DNA of 64,000 nucleotides from Pseudogymnoascus destructans (GCF_001641265.1 NW_020167527.1:744001-808000); one strand, 5' to 3'. Positions 29,801 to 41,179 are shown, counted from the first letter of the stretch. Made by a program: numbers and translations. Notes: generated by a model not told the origin, from the sequence alone.

Positions 29801-30997
29801 AACTAGGTGGAACTCCTCCACTTCGCAGAATTGACTGTTACGACGGAACAAGAAGGCTGGCCAACTACAGGACAGGAAGGAGGGAGGTCGCATGAGACCG
29901 ACCCTGGTACCTGGAGGGGCAGCGGGGAATAGTAGTTCCGAAAGTATCACGTGACGGACTCGCAGGATGATGAGAAGAGTCCTAAGAGTCCAGGACTCCG
30001 AGGACTCGAGTGAGTTCCCAAGAGTCCACTAGGCACGTGACGGACTCGCAGGATGATGAGAAGAATCCTAAGAGTCCAGGACTCCGAGGACTCGAGTGAG
30101 TTCCCAAGAGTCCACTAGGCACGACGCCACTATATAAGTAGATAGTATTTCCTTAGATAGGAGCTTCGTGCTCAACTCAATACAGTATTTGTTATATACT
30201 AGTAACGTGTTACTTGAAGCCTTTGTGTCTGATCCCCTGCCTCCTCTGATAAGTAAACCTTTACGCAAGAGAACCTCTGTGTCTTCTATCGTTTAGAAGT
30301 CAGCGTTACATTGACCTACAATAACGCCTTCCACGATTCCATCCAGATGTCGCCAAACCAGGCCCGATACGGCATCAATATAGACCTAAGACAAGGGATC
30401 GAGGACGACCCCACCAGAAGGGAAGTGCCAGTCGCGAAAGATCGCATCAACCTGATCCTGGAATTGCGACAGGAGCTCGAAGAGGCGTGGAAACAGACGA
30501 AGGAAGCCCAAATACGAGGCTACAACAAGCTGCACAAGCCAATGCAGTACGTGGTAGGAGAGAAAGTATGGCTTTTGGCCAAGAATATCAGAACCACCCA
30601 GCCAAGTAGGAAGCTTGGGCACCGCTAGCTTGGCCCGTATGAGATCACCCAGTGCATCGGTAAGCAGGCTTACCAGTTGAAGCTACTGCCAAGGTATAAG
30701 GCGATCCACAACGTGTTCCACGTGTCCTTACTAGAAAGGTATTGGAAAAACACAGAGGAACCCAACCCTCCACCTAGCCCAGAAATTGTGGACGGTGAGG
30801 AAGAATACCAAGTAGAAGCGGTCCTAGACCACAGGATAATCAAACGAGGCAGGGGCCAGAGAGAGGAATACCTTATTAGATGGGCTGGTTATACAGCTGC
30901 AGACGACCAATGGGTGCCAAAACATGATGTAGGGCTATCGTTAATTGAGGCATATCACAGGAAGCATGCACAAGGAAGCAAGGATGGGACAACGTAA
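26852..30997 (+). pseudogene. pol: pol of gypsy family B with in-frame stops and a solo LTR inside
   Basis: Protease (LLDSGSDASTIH, about 26946), RT (YLDDILIYS, about 27910), RNase H (TDSSGFALTA), integrase (HFGYKKTQELIQHKYYWPG; CDRCQ; DDE) and chromodomain (YQVEAVLDHRI...YLIRWAGY, about 30810-30960). Breaks: TGA at 27770 in the RT (GDE*KTAFRTRYG), TAG at 29804 (QDN*VELL) and TAG at 30626 (GHR*LGPYEI). Each replaces a Trp that related elements have, so each is a TGG to TGA/TAG change. A family A solo LTR with TTGAC duplication (29831-29835, 30311-30315) splits the integrase end at HFAELT/YNNAF. It is clearly dead. Confidence 0.9.
29836..30310 (+). repeat. Solo LTR of gypsy family A
   Basis: 475 bp, TGTTACG to CGTTACA, with a perfect 5-bp target duplication TTGAC on both sides (29831-29835, 30311-30315). 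A solo LTR is the product of LTR-LTR recombination after insertion of a full element. It shows that family A was active after family B inserted here. Confidence 0.93.
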
Positions 30998-31654
30998 TGG
31001 TATTGGCCTTGGTGGCATTGCTGTATACGCGCTGGGCAGCGTGAAGGGCGCTGATGGCCTGGACAGTAGCCTCAGAATCAGCAGCAAGGCCAGCATCTTC
31101 GTCGTCAGCCCAACAGTTCAGGAGAGTGTCGGCCGCAAGCTGGAGGGCCTCCAACTCGGCGCCAAGCTGGGCAGCAGCCTACCCAACCATTAGTACAAAC
31201 AAACAATGAGGAGGGAGTCCCTTACTGGAACGCACGCGTGGTTGCCCCGAAGGCAGTCTGCGCACTTGGCCATGCTGGAAGGGACCCAGCACATCTGGCC
31301 TGGGAAGTTGTAATACGTGTGTGCACACTTCATGCAGCATGGGCGGGAGCCAGCGCGAAGGCGTCCTGCAGAATCAGGAACCTCACAGCGGGCAGCGACC
31401 TTCCACCCAAGCACGGTGCGCTCATCCTTTGGAGCCTCGGACTCAGAAACGATGGAGCCTTCAAGATCCTCAGCTTCGTCCTCGACTTCAGGCGAACGAT
31501 ACGGACGGATAGTGCGAGAACGTGATGTGGAGGAGGCGACAACAGAAGGAACAGGCGTGGCGGGCACCTGCGACTCGGGAGAGCTGGACATCTGGGCCGC
31601 TGGTCGCTTGCGAGGTGTAGCAACTAGAGCCTTCCCCTTCGGCTTGGGAGCCAT
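30876..31654 (-). CDS. Antisense cysteine-rich protein of gypsy family B
   Basis: Gene on the strand opposite to gag-pol, between pol and the 3' LTR. Exon 1 runs 31654-31226 and exon 2 from 31178 to the stop at 30876; the intron (31225-31179, 47 bp) has GTAAGG, TACTAATGG and TAG. The product is about 244 residues: a basic, Ser/Pro-rich N-terminus, an acidic patch, then six cysteines spaced C-x2-C-x11-C-x8-C-x2-C-x6-C, and an Ala/Leu-rich helical C-terminus. The arrangement parallels the antisense gene of family A (a second C-x2-C pair followed by a short basic loop and a last Cys), but the sequences are otherwise different. Exon 2 overlaps the chromodomain end of pol by about 122 bp on the other strand. 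Function unknown; zinc binding is inferred. The exact 3' end is less certain. Confidence 0.6.
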
Positions 31655-32058
31655 GATGAGGGTTGGACGATGTGAGATCTATCCGTAACGATAAGCTCCT
31701 GCAATCCAGGTGGAAAGGAAGTGATTACCTTAAAGAAACAAGCAACTGTGTAGGCCCCAAAGGTTGGGACTAAGATCGAGGGCGAAAGGCGAAGTAAGGT
31801 GATGTTGAGGATGAAGGTGGCAGGAAGTTCGATAGGAAGTTTGGAAGGAAGTAGGAGTTTGGCGCGAGACCCATAACAAAGGGGGTGGCCGCGGCAATCC
31901 ACAACCAAGGGGGGTCACGGGACCAGCACACCAAGCGCACACCCAAACAAGTCCACCACCCGGGTCAAAACAAAAAGTCTAAACAAGCCAGGAGGGCAAG
32001 TAAGCCCTAGCTGCGAAACCTTGGAATTGAGGGCAATCCCTCTAAGAGGGGAGGTAAT

Positions 32059-32294
32059 TGTAAGGAAGGCCATCACGTGCCACCACGTGAGGTCCCTTTC
32101 ATAAGCGGCCCATAGGGCTCGGTAAAATAGGGCACAAGGTGCATAGATAAAAGGGGTTGGAGGCCTCGGAAGAAGGCCTCCAGTCAATAGTCGCTGTGTA
32201 TACGTAGACCTATTGTGCTTACAGAATACGATACCTTCCTGCCTCCTGACCTGGTTCCCTGGACTCCCGTGAGACCTTAGGCTTACGCTTTACA
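32059..32294 (+). repeat. 3' LTR of family B
   Basis: 236 bp, same as the 5' LTR by eye. It is preceded by a purine-rich tract AAGAGGGGAGG at about 32045-32055. Confidence 0.92.
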
Positions 32295-32295
32295 C

Positions 32296-34918
32296 ATCCC
32301 GACCGTTAAGCTCCCTTCGCACTAGGTTCTCGAGGTCCAAGCCGTCGTAATCCGGCAGTCCTTGACCTATAAATGCCTTTCTCAGAAAGCCTTTCCAGAT
32401 ACTCCTCCTTTGATCTGCGCTAAGGGTATTATAGTTGATCTTGAACTGGATTCTGCTAGCGATAGCATCATCAATATGCGCGACTCGATTGGTCGTGAGG
32501 AACATGATGCCTTGGTAATATTCAAGCGTTCGCAAGAATACACAGACTATAGCATTGCGAATTATCTCTGAGGGTGAGCGCTGCTCTAAATAAACATCTG
32601 CTTCATCAAGTAGGAGAAGAGCATTCCATCTTGAAGCGCGTTGGAAGATACCTGGAAGGCGTGCCTCAACGCTTTCTGCACTAGTGCCCAGCTCGCCCGC
32701 GGAGACCTGTATTATTAGTATGTGCGTAAGATGGGGGCTAAGCAGACATACCGAATAGAGTGGCTTTTGAAGATGCTCAGAGAGGACTTCAGCTGTCAAA
32801 GTCTTCCCCACACCTGGTGGGCCGCTATATAAAAGTCAGTATGCGATTATTAATTCAGATGACTAGTCACCATACTGTAGGAGCACATTTAGGCCCTGAC
32901 CTTTCCCAGCAACGAAATCATCAAAACGGTTGTCAGATGATCGTGCCATGTGGGCCTCAGAAAGGGCCTGTATGGCCTTCTTTTTCTTGTCAGGGATTTG
33001 GAGGTGGGCGAGAGCAGCAGGCTGCCACTTGATGTCCTCGATGTCACCAACGGCAAATTCGACTGTAGACGTGTCAGTTGGACAAGAACCTCAATCATAC
33101 TGAATCGGGATGCTTACGCCATAAGTTCCTGTCAAGGCTGAAACCGAGTACCGTCGGGCTGCACAGGAGCACGTCATCTCCAGCCACCTCCGCTGAGCTC
33201 TTCCCAATGCATTTTACGACGTCTGCAGACGTTACAGTGGTACCGTCCAAATCGAAAGAGAGCCAAATATTAGATGAAGACTTAGAAGGCTCGCTAATGC
33301 TTGGTTTCTTGTAATTTGGGTTGGTTTCTCTGAAGTGGGCCGGATCAACCATGATTCGGCCCTTGATAGTCACCTCGATTGGACGTCCTTTCTCCATGTA
33401 GAAGGCCTTCCCATGGTACTCAACGTGATGGATACCTGTCAATCCAAGAAATCTGTGACCACACTTGAGTAGTTGCGCCCTTGCATTGCTTTCGTTTGCG
33501 TGGCAATGAAGAGGAAATACCTCAAGAGTATCAATCCGCTTAGCGCCACGAAACTTTTCGATTGAGAGATGAATTACTGCTTCACCAAGTACCTTTCCAT
33601 CAAAATCGAGATAACGACCTTCTATGTGAAAATACTTCACCCCACTGTTTGTCTTCCGTTCTTCTCCAAAATCATACTTGACACATCTTGGCTTTCCTGT
33701 GCCGAAACACTTGGTATATACTAACGTATTTGATTTGAAGAGGGCCCAAAGCAGGTCAAATGTGATGTGGCCGTCTTCTAAGATGGGGTTCAGACTCTGT
33801 CTTGTAGGTCCATAGGCTGTCTTGATGTAGTCGATAAGCGACTCCAAGTGTGATTCATGTTCGGCGATCTTACTCTGTTCAACGTCCCGATAGAGTTTTA
33901 GTCCTCGATATAACTCTATTTCAGGCAGATAGTGGTGTAAAAGATTCTGCTCAACCTAAAAGACAATCAGTCAAGGCTGCTGAAAGTGTAGAAACAGAGA
34001 AGACGCACAGATAGGACTGGTTCTTTTAAGCTGATTCCTTGAACATCTCCCAAGATAACCCTCAGGATATCGCGCAAACTCTCCGACTTGATGTCGATGT
34101 GGAACTGCGTCTCTTTCGTATCCTTGTCTGTCGGGCAACAATCAGATATAGTACACCTTCATGGGAGTGAATACTGACCGACTCTTCTGCGGACAATGAA
34201 AACGTATTTGTCCAATGTAGTTATCTCATGAGTCGACTTTGCGGGCTCCACAAGTGCGTACTTGTACGTTTTGTTATCCCAACTGCATCGAAATGGTTTG
34301 TCAGCAAGATCCCACTCATTTAGCAGTGGCATCATACACTTCTTCAACTGTTTTGAATGCATTGGTGTCGTTGGCATCAGCTTCAGCCACCTGAGCGTCC
34401 GTGGTATCGGGTTGAGGACCGTCTGAAACCTGAGCCAATCCCGCCTGCTTTCCATCGACAAGTTCTTTCAAGAGGTCCTTGAAGTCCTGGATCGTCAGGG
34501 ATTGTGTAGGTGCCTGGGGTACAGATGTACGGGATGCAAGGCGTAATTCTATCATCGAATCGACCATTTCCATAAGCCTGTACTGATTATCGAGTTCGTC
34601 GTCTGGAGCTGAAGGGTTTGCTGACTTTTCGTCGATGAGCTTCAAAATGAGTGCCTCAACATCCTTGAGAGTTACGGGTCCCGTAGATGCCGCATGTTCA
34701 GGAGCTTCAGATGTTCTCTGGGGACACTTGCACTTCGATGAAGTGGAAGCAATTTCCATGTCCACGATAGCTTTGACCATTTCAAAAAGCTTTTGGGCAT
34801 TGCTGAACGTGACAACGTGTTCGGTTGATGACAGATTCGGGGTACTCGGTGGTGTGCCCGGCGGCAAATGGGTCGATGTAGGGCAGATTTGAATCATCTC
34901 TTTTTGGGCCATGATCAT
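32296..34918 (-). pseudogene. AAA+ ATPase with N-terminal fungal domain, interrupted
   Basis: Exons on the minus strand: 34179-34918, 34009-34127, 33118-33955, 32871/32873-33062, 32752-32824, 32296-32706, and the last exon at 25066-25221. The N-terminal and middle parts match the conserved region found before the ATPase in fungal AAA proteins of this type (DKYVFIVRRRV, LDFDGKVLGEA). The ATPase has Walker A GPPGVGKT, Walker B LLLLDEAD, sensor 1 TTN and the ASRIQF arginine-finger segment. Lesions: an extra base near 34318 (AAATGAG instead of AAGAG-type), a donor at 32870 that leaves the frame off by two, and the family B element at the last splice donor. The start is one of two nearby ATGs (34918, 34912). 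Confidence 0.8.
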
Positions 34919-35894
34919 TGTAGAGGGTTGGCAGGTGGCTTAATATGCGTGATGGGAGATATAAACAGAAGTAAGAGCTTGAAGATGAGTGATGATATGA
35001 AGACTGCAGAGATTCGTAATTGCACTTCTGGGGAATCGCATGCCCTTATATATTTCTCAATCGTTTGCTCATGTCAATTGAAGACCAAACCCTCCCTGTA
35101 AACTAACAACGGCTAGGGAGTTGAGGGAAGCCAATCCTTCTAAGTTCAGGATCACCAGCAGCTCACGGTTGCAGCATTGGCCGATTGAATATTCAAGAAG
35201 GTCCAAGGGTGCATCATGCAAACAACGCGGGGAATCACATATCTGCAAGACAGTGTTGGGGGGGATGCTGGCGAGACCGATTCACAATGCAGCAGTGTGG
35301 GGAAAGCAGCCCATTCATGTGAGACAGTACGACCGTTCGGGCGGATACTGCGGGAGGAGTTCATATTTCTCATTCGGGAGTAAGAGGGACTAGATTGATG
35401 CATGGCTCAAGACCCCTGAATAACTAACGTGACATCAGATGGGAGTGGTGTTCGGGGTGCTCTGATTGTACAAGGGCAGGCCGATGTCCTAGGTTGTGCA
35501 TTTCCCTGGGAATAGAGTATTCCTAATTGTCTCCACTGGACTAGAGCAACGCGGCAGATTCATCGAGGTCTGAAGAATATTCATCGAAGGGCACAACTAG
35601 GTGAAATGAAATGAATATAGTGAATGAAATGAAACGTGTAAAATGAAATGGAGTCGGGAACCCAATGATCCGAATGACCAATAGGAAGAGGTGTACTGTG
35701 TGTTTAATGTTAGGCTGACCGACTAAGATCCATGCATGTCATTGGTCAACTGACTCCGACTGACTAATATTTGTGGGAGGGGAAGGCATGGACCACCTTC
35801 GGTAAAATACATTTCTCTGGTTTCATTTCATTTCATTCATCCTAGCTTCTCTTTCATTCATTTCACTTCATCATTCCAGTTTGGGTCGTTTGCG
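34919..35894. other. Intergenic region between divergent genes, with AAATG/CATTT repeats
   Basis: Promoter space of two divergent genes. Bases about 35598-35652 carry several GAAATGAAATG units, and about 35818-35870 carry TTTCATTTCATTTCA units, so the two blocks form inverted repeats 200 bp apart. No gene was recognised. Confidence 0.5.
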
Positions 35895-37226
35895 ATGACT
35901 TCCGACGCCCAAATCAATAAATTTCTTACCAAGATTGATGAGAAATCCAAGCAGCTGAGAAGTAATGATATGACACGTGGCGATCAGGAACTTTTGAAGA
36001 ACCGCCGTCTCGACCTCATTTGGGGCGATCTTATCGTCGAGAAGGCTGATAGTCAGGATGCACAAGTGAGTGCATGGCGGAAATCTCGAGCTCGTCGTGT
36101 CTACAGGGAAATACAGGATACAAACGATCACTTGTTCCTTGCTTTCGTGTTGGTCATCCCGCCAACAGAATGTGTCAAAAAAAGCTTCGGCGACATCATG
36201 GAGTACCTTATTCGCCTTAAAAACTACGAACCTTATCGTATAAACTTAAGCCCTGCTACCAAAATGTTTTTCGAGTCAACTGCCGCAGAAAAAGGGCTCA
36301 ACAGCTGCCCTTACTACCTCAGATTTATGCAAGCGTTATTTCCTAAACGCGTCTACCCATTGGAGAGTGGACAGCCTGCAAAACTGAGTCATTTAGATGC
36401 GGAAAGCATTCAATCGTGGAACGACCAGTCACCGGATAATCGATCTCGAAAACGACAACGCACCTCAACAGACGAGGTATATCCACCAGGTGTGACTGAC
36501 AGGGCTGGGTCGGATGGTCCTGATGCCGTCATACGTAAGTCCTCTAGCGATTCTACTTTTCTTTTCTAACTGGATTGGTTAGGGCTCCTGGAAGCTCATC
36601 CAAAGAGCGATGAAGACGCTCGACAAACCACTACAGCATCGCCAGCTGTTTCGATCACTTGTTCCAACACACCTCCCAATGAAATGGAAAGCGGACCCAC
36701 AGAGAAACACCTAGTACTGGAAAATGCTTCACTACGAGGGATCGCAGAAGTTTTTGACAACTATATCTGTGCTGCGATCAGCAAAGTCACCGTCCAAAAT
36801 AATGAAAACCCATATAACGCTGCTGTAACGATGAACTTTCCTCCTCGTGGACTAGTTGATTGTCTCATGAGTCTGGATGTCCACCAAAGCAAGGTGGGAT
36901 ATCTCGCGATGGCTTTGTTCAAGGTTCGAGTGGAGTCGGTGGGACAAGTTCGGTATGTCGGCCTAAAAGATGGGGTCAGACTGACTCCCAATCCCGAAAT
37001 TACCCTGAAAGGCGTTATGGATGAAGCTATCATTGATGTGTTTGGTTCTGAGATACATGGGGCAATAACCACGTGCCGTATGCGTGAGAAGGAACTGGAG
37101 GAAGGAAATAACGTCACTCAATGCGTATCAATGATACTTACAAGTAGACCTAGTGATGGAGCTATCATCAACCTATCACTTGGTTTGAAAGGTGGTTTTC
37201 AAATACAAAACAAGCTATATACCTAG
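35895..37226 (+). CDS. Two-exon hypothetical protein
   Basis: Exons 35895-36534 and 36583-37226 (intron GTAAGT...TTAG with a CTAAC branch site), about 427 residues. The first half is helical and charged (ERVYREIQD-like segments), followed by a basic KR-rich linker with a possible nuclear localisation signal (NRSRKRQR). The second half looks like a beta-rich globular domain. I recognise no family. The gene is intact and ends 24 bp from the convergent neighbour. A fungal-specific accessory gene is the likeliest description. Confidence 0.65.
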
Positions 37227-37250
37227 AATGCAATACTTTAGCATACAATG

Positions 37251-38064
37251 CTATAATTCCTTCACTTTCCCTTTAAAACAATACAATTGAGTACCCGGTG
37301 ATACCTTCCCCTTTCCAGTATATATGTCTAGCACCTTCTCCCGCTTATTCCCCTCGCTGTCTCTCTCAAAGACCGTGACGATACATCCTTTCCAGTAAAC
37401 CCACTGATCTTTGCCTTCAACCCATTTAACAGTATTGTCAGGAATAGTCGTGAAATCGACTGTCAGATCGACTGCCAGATCGACTTCTTCAGGGACAAAC
37501 GCCTACTAATGTTTAGATGGGTAAAAATCACAACAGAGAGCGACTTTACCATCAAGATGTCTTGTTTCCCCTGCTTGAATACAATTGTAGTAATGACTAA
37601 TCGTTTGATAAATTCCGTGTCTTCGCGACGGCTGGATCTCCTTCAAGAGTATGGTGTTTGTAGAGACAAATTTGGTCGGGAGAGGTTGCGTCTTAACGCT
37701 TGTAAATTCCGAGCTGGCCAGGCCAGAGATCGTCTGAGCTTCGTAACGCGCAAGCTTGGGACTTCGGTGACTATAGCGATTATCGCGCCTGTACAATATC
37801 AACAGCTGCACGAAACTGCACGGTGGATACTTACCTTGGCCAGGCTTGCGGGGTAGTGGTAGAGATTGGCCTATTTGCGCAAATACCGAAGGTGAAGTCC
37901 GAGTCTTCGAAGCTAGAGACACTCTTGCACATTCGATAGAGAAAAATAGATGTTAAATGTGATGGATAGGCGGAGGTGAAGGCGAAAAGAAGAACGAGAA
38001 GATGAAATGAATAAATCGAACGCGGAAATGGTGATGTACGGAAGACTGGACGTAATGGCGCCAA
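37251..38064 (-). CDS. Putative secreted hypothetical protein, multi-exon
   Basis: Starts at ATG 38064 with an Arg-containing n-region followed by a hydrophobic stretch (FHLLVLLFAFTSAYP), which reads as a signal peptide. Exon 1 is 37835-38064; an intron 37789-37834 (GTAAGT...ACAG) leads in frame to exon 2, which stays open to 37506. A further open stretch down to TAG 37251-37253 (rich in Val/Asp, then KWVEGKDQWVYWKG) looks coding, but I could not find an intron that joins it in frame. The 3' half is therefore tentative. No family was recognised. Confidence 0.4.
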
Positions 38065-38710
38065 CTTTGCAATTGGTGGGGCTTAATACCATGTGATTTA
38101 TCTAAACCGACTTGTGACCGTGCAATCAGGCTTCAATGCCTTTCAGGCTCCAAACGAAATACGTATAGAGAAAGACCACCACAATCAAACGACATTCTCT
38201 AGTACTGTAATATTAACTAGTTGTTCCGCCTTTTAGTCAACTGGATATCTTGAACTTATGCACAATCTCTGAAACTGCTGAGATGTCTTTTGTCATGGCA
38301 GATTTTGGGATAATCTGGATCTCCAGGTGGGGCTACAAAATTCACGTGACGTGATTGACACGCACGAAAGAGCATTCCCCACGGCAATGATGCTAGTGGC
38401 TCTGATTTTGAAATATTCCTTGCTGCTGGTCGGGCACAACAATCCGTTCCGCGAATGCCTACTACTTTGGATGATAATACTCTCCATACCATTACAGGAA
38501 CAATCTTGCACAGGGCAAAGTTATAGCTCAACAAACTTGTCCCCGCGACATTGCTCGACACTCGGCGACATTGCCCGACATGTGTCGACCTCCCAGCACG
38601 ACACTCACCCAAATTTCTTGACCCCTGTTACTTCAAGCTTCAAAGTTCTGTGAGCTGAAGCACCCTTTGCGGGAGTATATATCTAAGAAGGCTAAGCACT
38701 GAAACTTGAT
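38065..38710. other. Spacer without recognised gene
   Basis: Short open frames only on both strands; none resembles a known family. A short direct repeat CGACATTG(C/T)(C/T)CGACA is seen near 38552-38585. Confidence 0.35.
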
Positions 38711-39421
38711 TCATCGCTGAAGGTGCCTCAACATACCAATGATTTTTTTCAAGGCGTTGTTGTCAGAATCGACTGAGAAAATCTCATTCTCCTTTGCTCT
38801 AAAGTCTTCAGGTACTTCCTGCCCAATGTATCCAGCCCGACCGAAGTCGATGACAGTAATGAACCCTTCCTGATTCAGCATTAGATTGCTTGGAGAGATG
38901 TCATGGTGCACAACACCACCTCGATGCACTTCTTCGATTGCCTTTTCAATCTCGTGTATATGCTCCGTCGCATTGCCTAAATCAATGTCGACGAGTCTCT
39001 CCATTCTGAATCCAAAGATGCCTTGTTCATCGACTAATGGCTCTCGATGTGTACGAACAACAGGAACTTCGTTTGACGATAAATGCCGGAGAATTGCGAA
39101 CTCCTGTTGAAGTAAGCGTCTTTGACGATCATTAATCGCGACTTTGCAGATTGGGTATCCGTCTGTGCAAGAATCTAAAGCCCTTATATGGGAATCCGCT
39201 CCATATTTCAGAAGTCGAGACGTTGTCCATAACTTATGAACATTTGAGCTATGCGGTATTAGAGAAACAGAAGCGTCGTCCACTCGTGGAAACCGTGTCA
39301 AATCTGGCAGCTTCTTCCAGTCACCATCCCAGCGTAGAAGATATTCATTGCCCTTGAAGTCAACATTGACAGTGCAAGACTTGTCGATGGGATATGGAAA
39401 CGTGATCGGTTGGGCAGACAT
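38711..39421 (-). CDS. Small protein kinase-like (APH/PKL-fold) protein
   Basis: 236 residues, single exon, ATG at 39421. Kinase-fold landmarks: K93 in ICKVAI, E107, catalytic loop HHDISPSN (D174, N179) and DFGRAG (D192). The C-lobe is very short after DFG, so this belongs to the compact kinase-like proteins seen in fungi (PKL or small-molecule kinase fold), not to typical Ser/Thr kinases. The substrate is unknown. All key residues are present, so it may be active. Confidence 0.75.
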   Translation of the reverse strand: MSAQPITFPYPIDKSCTVNVDFKGNEYLLRWDGDWKKLPDLTRFPRVDDASVSLIPHSSNVHKLWTTSRLLKYGADSHIRALDSCTDGYPICKVAINDRQRRLLQQEFAILRHLSSNEVPVVRTHREPLVDEQGIFGFRMERLVDIDLGNATEHIHEIEKAIEEVHRGGVVHHDISPSNLMLNQEGFITVIDFGRAGYIGQEVPEDFRAKENEIFSVDSDNNALKKIIGMLRHLQR

Positions 39422-39945
39422 CCTGCGAGTTACTCATCAGCATCTGTTTGCAAATCCATTCGGAGTCTTACGCTGGATTATCGAGTACTTCAGGAAAAGT
39501 GTATATGAAATGCCGAGTTTCCGTTACCTGTGACTAGATAGAATGTATGTCTTGGCAACGGTAAGACCCGCTGTCACATTTCATTTCATTTCATTTCACT
39601 TGTTTCTTTTTTTGTTTTCGATTTCACAAATTTCATTTTTCTTGTTTCATTTCATTTCACTTACTTCTTTTTTTGTTTTCAACTTCACAAATTTCATTTT
39701 TCTTGTTTCATTTCATTTCATGTTAGTTTCGGACACAGAGTGAGCCACACCAGGTTGGCTCTGTTTTTCATTTTTCTACAACCTTGTGACAGGCTTGCAT
39801 GCAAACGGCTGTCTATAAAGACCAGCTCTCCTGACAAGATGCTCATCATTATTCACAGCCTGCGAAAATACGATACATCACGAACACCATAAGCTCTGTT
39901 AACAGTCAGTATCACAACTTACGTCTTCGGCATCTTCTACGAACA
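39422..39945. other. Spacer containing a tandem repeat
   Basis: Holds the CATTT-rich tandem repeat at 39572-39724 and the presumed promoter of the small ORF at 39946. Confidence 0.5.
39572..39724 (+). repeat. CATTT-rich tandem repeat, about 70-bp unit
   Basis: Two nearly identical units, each with TTTCATTTCATTTCACTT, then TTCTTTTTTTGTTTTC, TTCACAAATTTCA and TTTTTCTTGT, and a third partial unit. The same TTTCATTTCA motif appears at 35598-35870, flanking another gene start. Confidence 0.7.
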
Positions 39946-40137
39946 ATGTGCTTCAAAGACTATTTGTTGTTTGGATGTGGGCATAGGGTGTTCCAAAAAA
40001 ACTCGCCATGTGGAAAGGGTTGTGCCGAGTATGAGGATCGAGATGTCCAATACTCGACAGGCAAATGTTATGAATGTGCAACTAGTCACGTAAGTTGTTA
40101 TGCCTCCTTCAGAACACACGAGCTAAGCACAGTGTGA
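39946..40137 (+). CDS. Small cysteine-rich hypothetical protein
   Basis: 63 codons from ATG with 8 cysteines, including paired C..C spacings (CGKGC, CYEC). It begins MCFKDYLLFGCGHRVF, a pattern I associate with short ascomycete hypothetical proteins that have C/H-rich metal-binding starts. There is no signal peptide. It may be only the first exon of a longer gene, since a GT-rich sequence follows (CACGTAAGTTG at 40088) and splicing there would remove the C-terminus. Confidence 0.35.
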   Translation: MCFKDYLLFGCGHRVFQKNSPCGKGCAEYEDRDVQYSTGKCYECATSHVSCYASFRTHELSTV

Positions 40138-41179
40138 AGGCTCCATAGGAGGACACGAAGACTAGGGGTTGAAAGGACGACATAAGCTTCCTCGATTGTG
40201 GTTTTCCCGTAGGGTTTTCCCACATCTTATGCAAATGCAGAGGTTTTTATAGCTTTGAATGACAGAATTGATTCGCTTGTCTCCTCCTACTCAACTTTCT
40301 GATGCATATACAATGCTGTTTGATGATGTTCCAGCCTTTCTCGTGATCATGATTAAGTCTTGTGCTCGTTTTGCTTGACCCATGACACACGAGTTCTGCG
40401 CCAAAAGGTCCTTTTCAGAGTTTCTGAGATCGAACGTTTCATATGCCGGAAAAACCATATTCATGTCTTTATGCGCTTTCACCTGCGTGATTTATCAACC
40501 ACGATCGTAGGGGCGATTCTTATCACCCATTTGGAGAGAAGTTGATGTAAAACTGTTTAAAAGCCGCCAGATGGTGTCCGTTGGAGTATTTGACGTGTCG
40601 GACGAATTGAGGCTGATGAGGTTCTGTACTTGGGATGCTAACGGCGAAACAACCACGAAGTCGCCATGTGGCTCAGGAATACATCGTTCAGCAGATGGGG
40701 TATGCCTGGCGTCTTCCTTGGCCTTCAGAACTGTATAGACGTCGGCTGAGGTGCCTTGCCATGAGAATCGTTAGCATTTCGGCTTCAATCTTAGTTTCAT
40801 CGTAAGTTGAGTACCTCGGAGTTTTTGTAATCAGTTCCCGTCGGGCCTAGCTTTCTGTTTCTTTGGATGTGCAGGCAGAATTGTAGCTAGATTGTGGTGT
40901 TGAATGGGTTCAACGATGCAAGATCCGGTATATGGATGGTGCGACAAGATCGAACCTCCCAGTGGGCTAGTAAGATGCCAAGGTTATGCCGCCAAGGGTG
41001 TACGAGGACCTGTTTTAGGACCAGTTTCAATAGAGCACCAAAGAAGACTAAATTTAGTGACGGGCTATCCCGAAGTGCTCCCCCTCATCAACATGCCTTA
41101 CGTAATCAGACTGTTTGGCCAAGTGACTTCGCGATAAACTTGCATCGCGGTCGTCATACAGTACTTTCAATCTACGATC
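40138..41179. other. Spacer without recognised gene
   Basis: Short open frames on both strands without recognisable domains. It probably includes the promoter of the FunK1 gene. Confidence 0.4.

Larger units (their letters stand above)
25274..32294 (+). mobile_element. Ty3/gypsy chromovirus, family B
   Basis: Complete element with 236-bp LTRs that look identical by eye and a perfect 5-bp target duplication CATCC (25269-25273 and 32295-32299). Order: LTR, self-priming PBS region, gag, pol with chromodomain, an antisense extra gene, polypurine tract (about 32043-32056), LTR. The internal part carries a 475-bp solo LTR of family A. Identical LTRs suggest recent insertion, but pol has in-frame stops, so it is defective. 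It sits at a splice donor of the AAA+ ATPase gene. Confidence 0.95.
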
